Under the pieces are notes generated by a model. The model saw nothing but the letters and a program-made list of their open reading frames with translations, was not told the origin of the DNA and searched no databases. Shown one piece after another: positions 1 through 5,176 of a stretch of 6,310 nucleotides of DNA. Position 1 is the stretch's first letter. Every line of letters begins with the position of its first letter. Position numbers and translations under genes: made by a program. Source of the DNA: Gammaproteobacteria bacterium (GTDB lineage Bacteria; Pseudomonadota; Gammaproteobacteria; S012-40); contig JAOUGF010000133.1 in NCBI GenBank assembly GCA_029857925.1, positions 1 through 6,310 on the forward strand. Direction: 5' to 3'.

Positions 1-1
1 A

Positions 2-1156
2 GTGCTTGCGCAGCGCCTGGTGTTGCAACCTTTGCGTATGCAAAACAGCGGTTTTGCAGTGACGCCCGACATGCAGATGAAGCTCGCGCAGGGGTATAAA
101 AATGGCAAGGCACAGCCGTTGTGGTTGGCGCGTGATGCCCCCGCGATGGGCATGTTTAGCTCCGCCAAAGACCTCGCGGCATTGTTACAGATGGTGCTTA
201 ATCGCGGCCATGTTCAAGGCGAGGCGACTTGGAGCGGTGAGGCCATTAACGAATTATTGCGCCCGCAGTTTCCGCACATCGCACTCAACCTCGACGCACA
301 ATATGGCCTAGGTTGGAGTCTTGGCGACAATGAGCTGAATGGCGCCGGGCGCGTGGTCTGGCGGCAGGGCGCAACGTTGACCCATCGCGCCCGTGTGGTG
401 TTAATGCCTGATTTAGGCATCGGTATCGTCGTACTGGCGAACTCCGCCAAGGCCTATAAATTCACCGAAAAAACCGCCACCGACATCGCGCGGCGATTCG
501 CCGAGGTCAAACTCGGCAAACCCTTGCCGGTGGCGCCGCTGCCGCTGCCGCTGAGTACGCCAGCGATGACCTTGCAAGCGCGCAGCGGCGCGTATGCGAC
601 GCGCGTGGGCTATGTCGGGATGACGGCAGACAATGGGCGATTAATCGGCGATGTGATGGGCTGGAAATTTCAATTGCAACCGCGTGCGGACGGTTGGTTT
701 TATCCGCGTTTGCGGCTGTTCGGCATGTTGCCTATCGACTTGGAACTGCTTGAGGCGATGAAGCTGACGTGGCAACGGGTGGGTGAGCAAGAGCTTATCG
801 TATCGCAATATAAAGGCCAAAACGCGGTGTTTGCGCAGCGGCTCCCCACGCAAACCTTGTCACCCGCCTGGGCGGCACGGGTGGGGCGCTATGTGATCGA
901 CAATCCAGACGAGATTACCGAGTTTATGGAAGTGACTGGGGGCGAGCTGCGTTATGACCAAGGCGTCTTTTACTTGGCCTACAAACTGCCGTTGTGGATA
1001 CCCGTCACGATGCGCATACCCTTGCAAATAGTGAACGATCACGAGGCGGTCATTGCAGGCCTGGGCACCGGATTAGGCGAAACCGTACGTGTATTGGCGA
1101 CCGCGCAAGGGGAACGGCTACTGTATTCCGGGTATAGCATACGCCGCGTCCGCTAG
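2..1156 (+). CDS. Serine hydrolase, class C beta-lactamase-like (5'-partial)
   Basis: The frame is open from the left edge to a TAG at 1154-1156, and the real start lies upstream. The visible 384 residues begin late in a beta-lactamase/transpeptidase-like fold. The segment QRLVLQPLRMQNSGF (4-18) is the helix after the catalytic core in this family, and GMFSSAKDLAALLQMVL (50-66) matches the usual 'GGMxSTAxDLAxLL' stretch. LMPDLGIGIVVLANS (134-148) is the last core strand. The SxxK and YxN catalytic motifs must lie upstream, so activity cannot be judged. Where relatives usually have HxG or KTG before the last strands, this protein reads RQG (121-123). Residues about 185-384 form a C-terminal beta-rich domain, common in esterase or peptidase relatives. 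The substrate is unknown. I see no clear terminator after the stop, and the next gene starts 195 bases on. The family call is firm; the substrate is not. Confidence 0.8.
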   Translation: MLAQRLVLQPLRMQNSGFAVTPDMQMKLAQGYKNGKAQPLWLARDAPAMGMFSSAKDLAALLQMVLNRGHVQGEATWSGEAINELLRPQFPHIALNLDAQYGLGWSLGDNELNGAGRVVWRQGATLTHRARVVLMPDLGIGIVVLANSAKAYKFTEKTATDIARRFAEVKLGKPLPVAPLPLPLSTPAMTLQARSGAYATRVGYVGMTADNGRLIGDVMGWKFQLQPRADGWFYPRLRLFGMLPIDLELLEAMKLTWQRVGEQELIVSQYKGQNAVFAQRLPTQTLSPAWAARVGRYVIDNPDEITEFMEVTGGELRYDQGVFYLAYKLPLWIPVTMRIPLQIVNDHEAVIAGLGTGLGETVRVLATAQGERLLYSGYSIRRVR

Positions 1157-1183
1157 CACGGGGAAGGTGTAAAACATTGCAAT

Positions 1184-1266
1184 CGGCGGAACCTCATCAC
1201 AGTTTGCGGGGTGCTGGTTCACAAGTTTCCGCCGTTATGTGACGAAGGACGCTGATTAGATGTGAC
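1184..1266. promoter_or_regulatory. Spacer with inverted repeat and four TGTGA/TCACA pentamers
   Basis: An 8-bp inverted repeat, CGGCGGAA (1184-1191) and TTCCGCCG (1227-1234), lies between the hydrolase and the receiver-PilZ gene. TCACA occurs at 1197-1201 and 1219-1223, and TGTGA at 1238-1242 and 1261-1265, so the four sites sit 19-23 bases apart, about two helical turns. The last two are part of a direct ATGTGAC repeat. This looks like a regulator-binding region for the downstream gene, but no consensus promoter can be placed with confidence. TGTGA is also the CRP half-site core, but no copies have the N6 spacing of a CRP operator. Confidence 0.3.
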
Positions 1267-1310
1267 CGCCCCCTTTGGTATTGCCCTTGTATATCCGATG
1301 TAAAAAGCGA

Positions 1311-1331
1311 GCTCTATGCGATATATAGAGC
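1311..1331 (+). promoter_or_regulatory. Hairpin in the 5' leader of the receiver-PilZ gene
   Basis: GCTCTAT (1311-1317) and ATAGAGC (1325-1331) form a perfect 7-bp stem with a 7-base loop, ending 20 bases before the ATG at 1352. It is not followed by a T-run, so it is not an intrinsic terminator. It could be an operator or an mRNA stem next to the ribosome binding site (AGGGGT at 1345-1350). The function is not shown by the sequence. Confidence 0.4.
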
Positions 1332-1351
1332 GTTGATGAGGTCTAGGGGTT

Positions 1352-2089
1352 ATGGCGAATCAATATACTGCAATGGTCGTCAACAATAACGCAATGGAAC
1401 GGAATTCCATTATCGGTGTATTGAAGCGAGATTTTAATTTGCGCAATATTATCTCGGCGCAAAGTAACAAAGAGGCGCTGAATTCGTTGCGTGTGGAAGA
1501 CCGCGTAGACTGGATCTTTTTCGATCAGCAACTGCCCGATGGCGACGGATTTGTTTTTATAGGCGAGGCCAAAAAAATCGCGAAAACCGAGCGTTCGGCC
1601 TTTATTTTGACGGCCAGCACGTCCGACAAAGCGACGCTATTGCGCGCCGCAGCAGCAGGGGTCAACGAATTTGTACTAAAACCGTTTACACCAAGTACAC
1701 TGGTGTCTAAGGTGCGCCACGTCCTCGAGTCGGCCGATCGTCGTACAGCGGAGCGTCTTGCGCCAGTAAAGGATCATTTGACGATGTTGAATTTTGGCGC
1801 AGTGTCCTACAAGGGTAAGCTGATCGACATCTCCCTGGGCGGCTGCATGGTGCGCAGTCAAATATTTGATCAGGGTGGCATGATTTATGACAAAGGAATT
1901 CTATGTCTACCCTTAGACATCGCGAATGAACCTGCGAACGTCGAGGTCGAGGTTGTGCGCCTTGAGCGCAATCCAGATTATGACAACAGTCGTGACACAA
2001 TGCGTGTAGGGTTGAAATTCACAAAAATGAGTGATCCAGACCTTATTCGCTTGAAGAATTTCATCACGCGCTTGAAACAAGGGAAGTAA
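1352..2089 (+). CDS. Response regulator, receiver domain fused to PilZ (c-di-GMP effector)
   Basis: This 245-residue cytoplasmic protein has two domains. Residues 5-125 are a CheY-like receiver: the phospho-acceptor is D58 (in FFDQQLPDGDG), the switch residue is T87 (ILTAS), and the conserved Lys-Pro is K110-P111. The acidic pair that should hold Mg2+ after the first strand is replaced by asparagine (VVNNN, N11-N13), so phosphorylation may be weak or absent. Residues 128-240 are a PilZ domain with both c-di-GMP motifs intact: R131xxxR135 (in RRTAER) and D159xSxxG164 (DISLGG). Known PilZ proteins bind c-di-GMP and change motility, polysaccharide output or partner binding; no output domain beyond PilZ is present. 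The ATG is preceded by AGGGGT at a short distance. A second PilZ gene follows after 62 bases, probably in the same transcript. No histidine kinase is nearby, so the input is unknown. Confidence 0.9.
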   Translation: MANQYTAMVVNNNAMERNSIIGVLKRDFNLRNIISAQSNKEALNSLRVEDRVDWIFFDQQLPDGDGFVFIGEAKKIAKTERSAFILTASTSDKATLLRAAAAGVNEFVLKPFTPSTLVSKVRHVLESADRRTAERLAPVKDHLTMLNFGAVSYKGKLIDISLGGCMVRSQIFDQGGMIYDKGILCLPLDIANEPANVEVEVVRLERNPDYDNSRDTMRVGLKFTKMSDPDLIRLKNFITRLKQGK

Positions 2090-2094
2090 TTGCA

Positions 2095-2114
2095 GGTCTT
2101 AATATGCGAAGACC
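2095..2114 (+). promoter_or_regulatory. Small intergenic hairpin between the two PilZ genes
   Basis: GGTCTT (2095-2100) and AAGACC (2109-2114) form a perfect 6-bp stem with an 8-base loop, six bases after the stop of the receiver-PilZ gene. There is no U-tract after it (GGGGTTGTAT follows), so it should not stop transcription fully. It could be an RNA stability or processing element that separates expression of the two genes. This is inferred only from the fold. Confidence 0.35.
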
Positions 2115-2151
2115 GGGGTTGTATACGGAAATATAACTAGAGGGATTCGAC

Positions 2152-2580
2152 ATGCGCCGCTATATCCGTCATCCGACGGACGTCCCCATCGAGGTAAGTA
2201 AAAACGACTTTTTTTCTCGTGAACACTTGCGAAACGTGTCGCGGGGCGGGGTTGCCTTTTATCTCCACGAGGCCTTACCTATAGGCTCGGATGTCTTGAT
2301 TCGAATTGCCGTCGTCGAACCGGTGTTCGAGGTGCCCGCGCGCATCGTATGGTGCCGCAAAAAAGATGACTACTACGACGTGGGTGCGGAATTGATATGC
2401 GACGATGATGTGTTTCGCCTACGGATGGTCGAACAAATCTGTCACATAGAGCATTACAAGCGCGAGGTAAAACAATTGGAAGGACGTGTGCTTACCGGGG
2501 AACAGGCCGCACGGGAATGGATAAGCCGTTATGCCGCGTCGTTTCCGACATTTGCGCCGCGTCGGCAGCACAATAATTAA
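2152..2580 (+). CDS. Stand-alone PilZ domain protein
   Basis: This 142-residue soluble protein consists of one PilZ domain plus a C-terminal tail. The RxxxR motif is at the very start (R2 and R6 in MRRYIRHP), and the second motif is N28xSxxG33 (NVSRGG), so both c-di-GMP contact sites are present. The beta-barrel runs to about residue 92. The tail (93-131: HIEHYKREVKQLEGR, then EQAAREWISRYAASFP) is helical and charged. I recall a similar tail from other gammaproteobacterial PilZ proteins but cannot check it. The start is supported by AGAGGG at 2139-2144, seven bases before the ATG; no earlier start is needed because the motif begins at residue 2. It is probably cotranscribed with the receiver-PilZ gene. 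The partner is unknown; pili, flagella or polysaccharide machinery are typical targets of the family. It converges on the rhodanese gene. Confidence 0.9.
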   Translation: MRRYIRHPTDVPIEVSKNDFFSREHLRNVSRGGVAFYLHEALPIGSDVLIRIAVVEPVFEVPARIVWCRKKDDYYDVGAELICDDDVFRLRMVEQICHIEHYKREVKQLEGRVLTGEQAAREWISRYAASFPTFAPRRQHNN

Positions 2581-2588
2581 TCGCACAT

Positions 2589-2629
2589 AAAAAACCCTGA
2601 CTACCCGCGGTAAGGCGCAGTAGCCAGGG
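2589..2629 (-). terminator. Intrinsic terminator of the rhodanese gene, possibly bidirectional
   Basis: CCCTG-A-CTAC (2595-2604) pairs with GTAG-C-CAGGG (2620-2629), giving a nine-pair stem with one mismatch and a 15-base loop. On the minus strand the stem is followed by six Ts (A2589-A2594 on the plus strand), the classic form for the rhodanese gene, whose stop lies at 2643-2645. On the plus strand only CTTAAT follows, so it would be a weak stop for the PilZ gene. The inner part of the stem shares a motif with 4191-4213. Confidence 0.75.
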
Positions 2630-2642
2630 CTTAATCGTAAAA

Positions 2643-3167
2643 TTATCCGCAGTTGACGCAGGCGTTCCCACCCGGCAAAGCTCGCGCCTTATTCCATGGC
2701 GCCTTTGCCATGATGTTGGCGAGCATGCAATAACCGGTGGCACCTGCCACCAATAAGCCCAGGCCCACGGCCGCTGCAACGAGTGCAAACGCGGGGTTAA
2801 ACAAATACCCCATGACACCCAACACCACAATCAACACGCCTATCGCAAGTTGTACTTGGCGTTGCAACGGCAGACCCATAGACTGCGCAGATGCCACCGG
2901 TAGGCCGGATTTCTTCCATTGCTGGATGCCGCCGGGGTAGACGCTGTAGACATGCACATCATTAAAACCCATTTGTTTCGCCAGTTCTAGCGCCTGTGAG
3001 GCGCGGGCGCCGCCACGGCACATAAATACGATGCGACGATCTTTAAGTTGTGTCAACACCCCAGGGGCGACACTGGTAAAGACCGATAAGGGCACATTCA
3101 CGGAATGATCCACGCGTTCCAATGCAAATTCATCACGCTCACGCACATCAACAATGACATCAGTCAT
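2643..3167 (-). CDS. Membrane-anchored rhodanese, YgaP type (rhodanese + DUF2892)
   Basis: This 174-residue protein has a cytoplasmic rhodanese domain (1-92) with catalytic C50 in the loop CRGGAR (50-55). A linker and two membrane helices follow (about 107-124 and 126-145, the DUF2892 part). The arrangement matches E. coli YgaP, including the shared PL.RQVQ.A.G and PWN segments. Rhodaneses carry persulfide sulfur on the catalytic cysteine; the sulfur donor and acceptor here are unknown. The start is the ATG at 3167, because GGAGAG lies seven bases upstream on the minus strand; an in-frame GTG at 3182 falls inside that ribosome binding site. The domain starts straight at VIVDVRERDEF, without the leading 'SPxEL' strand and helix of longer rhodaneses. 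Further cysteines are C147 at the end of the second helix and a C170xxC173 pair four residues from the C-terminus. It has its own promoter and terminator. Confidence 0.9.
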   Translation of the reverse strand: MTDVIVDVRERDEFALERVDHSVNVPLSVFTSVAPGVLTQLKDRRIVFMCRGGARASQALELAKQMGFNDVHVYSVYPGGIQQWKKSGLPVASAQSMGLPLQRQVQLAIGVLIVVLGVMGYLFNPAFALVAAAVGLGLLVAGATGYCMLANIMAKAPWNKARALPGGNACVNCG

Positions 3168-3221
3168 GCAATTACTCTCCACTTGTTACTAGATTCCCGT
3201 CACCTGTGGACGGAGTTCGTC

Positions 3222-3236
3222 ACGCCGGTACGGCGT
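3222..3236. promoter_or_regulatory. Hairpin in the rhodanese mRNA leader
   Basis: ACGCCG (3222-3227) and CGGCGT (3231-3236) form a perfect 6-bp GC-rich stem with a 3-base loop. It falls in the roughly 80-base leader predicted for the rhodanese transcript. A direct repeat CGTCAC (3198-3203 and 3218-3223) sits next to it with 20-base spacing. It could be an operator or a transcript stem. No known riboswitch class is recognisable. Confidence 0.35.
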
Positions 3237-3252
3237 ATTAACCATGAAAGGA

Positions 3253-3281
3253 AGTATATTAGAATATTATTATATGGTCAA
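3253..3281 (-). promoter_or_regulatory. Sigma-70 promoter for the rhodanese gene
   Basis: Read on the minus strand, TTGACC (3281-3276) is a -35 box and TATACT (3258-3253) a -10 box, separated by exactly 17 bases. Each differs from consensus at one position, and the spacer is AT-rich. Transcription would start near 3246 and give a leader of about 80 bases before the ATG at 3167. Confidence 0.65.
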
Positions 3282-3305
3282 GTATGAGGCGTGGGCACTT
3301 AAGTG

Positions 3306-3376
3306 AAGGAGGCAAGCGTCGGTTGCATACAACGAAATCGTGGATAGTTTCGGTGCAAGAGGGCATAAAAAGCTAA
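3306..3376 (+). other. Possible leader ORF upstream of the acyltransferase
   Basis: A perfect Shine-Dalgarno core, AAGGAGG (3306-3312), has no ATG near it. The nearest start is a TTG at 3323, ten bases on, opening a 17-codon frame (MHTTKSWIVSVQEGIKS) that stops with TAA at 3374-3376. The next ATG, at 3378, follows the stop by one base, a geometry that would allow coupled translation. The long spacing and the TTG start make this weak. It is kept because a perfect site without a gene is unusual. Confidence 0.15.
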
Positions 3377-3434
3377 AATGAAAGGGAGGGATACCGATAA
3401 GAAGATTAGGAAGAATGCCGGAGAGAGAGGGCAG

Positions 3435-4184
3435 ATGCTTTACTATATCGCCAGGTTCACCAAGTTTATTATTCTATGGTTGGATTTTATCCTTTTGACC
3501 ATGGTGCTGTACCTACTTACCTTTTTCCCCAAACGCGTGCTCGATTTGTTTTATCCCCGTTTATTCCGTTTTTGGTGCAAGGTATTTGTGCATGCGCTGG
3601 GTGTAGATTTACGTCTACACCAAAAAAATCGCTACGCATTGCCTGCGCGCTATCTGTTAATCGCAAATCACCCTTCCGCTTTTGAGGATATCGGCATCCC
3701 GGCACTGTTTCCAGTCTACTCCTTGGCCAAAGTCGAGGTGCGCGATTGGTGGTTTGCCGGGCGTATCAGTTGGGCGGCGGGCACGTTGTATGTGCAGCGG
3801 GAATCGCGTGAATCGCGCAAGGCCGCAGCCGATCAGATAGGGCACGCGTTGTTAGCCGGTAAAAACATTGCGTTATATCCAGAAGGCGGGTGTAAAGGGC
3901 GTAGGCTGCACAGCGAATTCAAACATGGGGCGTTCGACATCTCATTGCGTACCGGCATACCGATCGTACCGGTATTCCTACACTACGAGGCCCAAGACGA
4001 CTTCGAGTGGCGTGACCCGCAAACCCTATTGCATAAGCTGTGGCATTTTATGCGCACCGTGAATAGCCGCGTCAACTACTATGTATTCGACGCGATAGAC
4101 CCCAAGCAATTCAAAGACAAGGACGAATACAATCAATACGTCTATAAGCTCTACCTACAATGGCAGGCAAAATATCTGGAATGA
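3435..4184 (+). CDS. Lysophospholipid acyltransferase-like protein (PlsC/LPLAT superfamily)
   Basis: This is a 249-residue membrane-associated acyltransferase. A hydrophobic segment (about 8-31) anchors the N-terminus. Block I is N78-H79-PSAF-E84-D85: the family norm is Hx4D, but here the acid four residues on is Glu, with Asp one later. GTLYVQR (116-122) is block II, YPEGGCKG (148-155) replaces the usual FPEGTRS of block III, and IPIVPV (175-180) is block IV. Relatives move an acyl chain from acyl-CoA or acyl-ACP to a lysophospholipid or another lipid acceptor; the acceptor here is unknown. I chose the ATG at 3435 because AGAGGG (3426-3431) precedes it and hydrophobic sequence begins at once. 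The longer start at 3378 adds 19 polar residues rich in rare AGG, AGA and GGA codons and has no well-spaced ribosome site. The gene converges on the response regulator at 4414. Confidence 0.85.
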   Translation: MLYYIARFTKFIILWLDFILLTMVLYLLTFFPKRVLDLFYPRLFRFWCKVFVHALGVDLRLHQKNRYALPARYLLIANHPSAFEDIGIPALFPVYSLAKVEVRDWWFAGRISWAAGTLYVQRESRESRKAAADQIGHALLAGKNIALYPEGGCKGRRLHSEFKHGAFDISLRTGIPIVPVFLHYEAQDDFEWRDPQTLLHKLWHFMRTVNSRVNYYVFDAIDPKQFKDKDEYNQYVYKLYLQWQAKYLE

Positions 4185-4190
4185 AAGATA

Positions 4191-4213
4191 ACTACCCGCG
4201 CCCCAAGCAGTAG
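4191..4213 (+). repeat. 3'-flank hairpin motif shared with 2600-2623
   Basis: ACTACCCGCG (4191-4200), six bases, then GCAGTAG (4207-4213). The same two blocks occur at 2600-2609 and 2617-2623 with a seven-base gap. CTAC can pair with GTAG in both. Both copies lie within 50 bases after the stop of a plus-strand gene, and the earlier one is the core of a terminator stem. Here the final GTAG is also the foot of the REP-like element that follows. Confidence 0.5.
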
Positions 4214-4238
4214 GGTGGATAAGCGCAGCGCACCCACT
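4210..4238 (+). repeat. REP-like palindromic element, copy 1
   Basis: The element has the foot tetranucleotide GTAG (4210-4213), a stem arm GGTGGAT (4214-4220), an 11-base loop and the arm ACCCACT (4232-4238). The stem has one A-C mismatch and one terminal G-T pair. Elements of the form GTAGGGTGGAT..ATCCACC are familiar between genes of many proteobacteria. GTAG feet are typical of REP sequences served by RAYT (TnpA-REP) transposases. No RAYT gene lies in this window. Confidence 0.6.
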
Positions 4239-4250
4239 GGACAACCAGTG
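4235..4250. repeat. Perfect hairpin abutting REP copy 1
   Basis: CACTGG (4235-4240) and CCAGTG (4245-4250) form a perfect 6-bp stem with an ACAA tetraloop, overlapping the last arm of the REP-like element. No T-run follows, so it is a stem rather than a full terminator. It may protect the 3' end of the acyltransferase mRNA. A perfect 12-bp palindrome, TTTAAGCTTAAA, follows at 4258-4269. Confidence 0.45.
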
Positions 4251-4320
4251 ATCTCGATTTAAGCTTAAAACGTGCGAAGGACTGGCGGTATCGGGTGTCG
4301 CGGACAGCCTGCAGGTGTGT

Positions 4321-4349
4321 GGCGGATGCACGTTGCCGATCCGCCCTAT
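4321..4349 (-). repeat. REP-like palindromic element, copy 2, inverted
   Basis: Read on the minus strand: foot ATAG (4349-4346), arm GGCGGAT (4345-4339), 11-base loop, arm ATCCGCC (4327-4321). The 7-bp stem is perfect. Foot, arm length and loop length match copy 1, which lies 82 bases away in the opposite orientation. Together they make a BIME-like pair in the convergent spacer, where such elements usually sit. It lies just past the 3' end of the response regulator gene and may act in mRNA 3' end formation for it. Confidence 0.6.
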
Positions 4350-4413
4350 AGATTTATCGCAATGCAAATGATGCTGTCGGGAGGCTTGAGGGTTGAGTAG
4401 TTACCATGCAAGA

Positions 4414-5109
4414 TTAACTCGCCGTATTCTCCAATCTGTAACCATGCTGATACACCGTATTCAATTGCCAGCCATGGCGGGCGTCCAATTCAAGCTTTTT
4501 GCGCAAACGGCTAATATGAATATCCACCGTGCGGGTATTGAGGTCCGGCGTGACCCCCCATACACTTTCTAATAAATGGCCGCGCGACATAATGCGACCC
4601 ACGTGATTAAATAAAAACAACGCTAAATCGTATTGTTTTTGCGTGAGCGTCACGGTCGTCCCGTTCAGCGTCAACAGGCGTTGGCGAGGTTGGAATTGGT
4701 ACGGTGGAAAATCCAACACGTTGGCCGGTTCAGTGCCCAGCGCATGGCTACGTCGATTCAGCGCCCGAATACGTGCGATCAACTCCGCTTGGCGCAGCGG
4801 TTTGATCATATAGTCGTCCGCCCCCTTCTGTAACGCGAGCACGACATCGGATTCGTCCGAGCGGCCCGTCGTGAAGATCACAGGGATATGCCAATCCACG
4901 CGCTCACGCACCCACTCCAATACCTTATCACCGGGCAGGTCGGGTAACACCCAGTCAATGATCAGCATATCAAAACTCTCGCGTGACAGCGCCTTAATGA
5001 AATCAGCGCCGCTATGATATGCTTGGCACTGATGACCATCGGCGGTAAGCCACAAGTTGACCAAGGCGGCCTGGTCTAAATCGTCTTCCAATAATGCGAT
5101 ACGTGCCAT
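4414..5109 (-). CDS. OmpR/PhoB family response regulator
   Basis: This is a 231-residue DNA-binding response regulator. The receiver (1-118) has the acidic pocket E8-D9-D10 (LLEDD), phospho-acceptor D52 (IIDWVLPDLPG), switch T80/T81 and K103-P104, all intact. The winged-helix DNA-binding domain spans about 134-231, with LTQKQYDLALFLF at the front and the recognition helix in TRTVDIHISRLRKKL (192-206). It should bind DNA as a phosphorylated dimer and control transcription. No sensor kinase is next to it, so it is an orphan in this window. I chose the ATG at 5109, where relatives begin (MARIALLEDD) and GGAT lies seven bases upstream. An ATG at 5121 would add only MDVT and has a poorly spaced TAGGG. 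The divergent histidine phosphatase is a possible target, since the two share a 67-base spacer. Confidence 0.9.
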   Translation of the reverse strand: MARIALLEDDLDQAALVNLWLTADGHQCQAYHSGADFIKALSRESFDMLIIDWVLPDLPGDKVLEWVRERVDWHIPVIFTTGRSDESDVVLALQKGADDYMIKPLRQAELIARIRALNRRSHALGTEPANVLDFPPYQFQPRQRLLTLNGTTVTLTQKQYDLALFLFNHVGRIMSRGHLLESVWGVTPDLNTRTVDIHISRLRKKLELDARHGWQLNTVYQHGYRLENTAS

Positions 5110-5142
5110 AGTGACATCCATGCGTATACGACCCTACCTGTA

Positions 5143-5171
5143 TTCTTAACTGATCGAGGAGCGAGATTCAA
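5143..5171 (-). promoter_or_regulatory. Possible promoter for the OmpR-type regulator
   Basis: On the minus strand, TTGAAT (5171-5166) and TAAGAA (5148-5143) are separated by 17 bases. The -35 box is fair but the -10 box matches only half of the consensus. The position suits a short leader for the regulator gene. Nothing clearer is seen in this spacer, and no convincing promoter for the divergent phosphatase could be found. Confidence 0.25.
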
Positions 5172-5176
5172 CTCCA

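Noticed and set aside
2492..2830. Minus-strand open frame between the PilZ and rhodanese genes
   Set aside because: It overlaps both real genes and the terminator stem, and its translation is low-complexity with many Trp and Cys.
3168..3434. c-di-GMP riboswitch before the acyltransferase or rhodanese
   Set aside because: None of the conserved GEMM blocks or tetraloop features could be found on either strand.
4155..4367. Open frame on the minus strand across the REP region
   Set aside because: It runs through palindromic repeats, has no ribosome site and shows no domain; REP elements often create such frames.
4189..4403. TAACTAC (4189-4195) and GTAGTTA (4397-4403) as ends of a small mobile element
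   Set aside because: A 7-bp inverted match in a 215-base spacer is expected by chance, and there is no target-site duplication.
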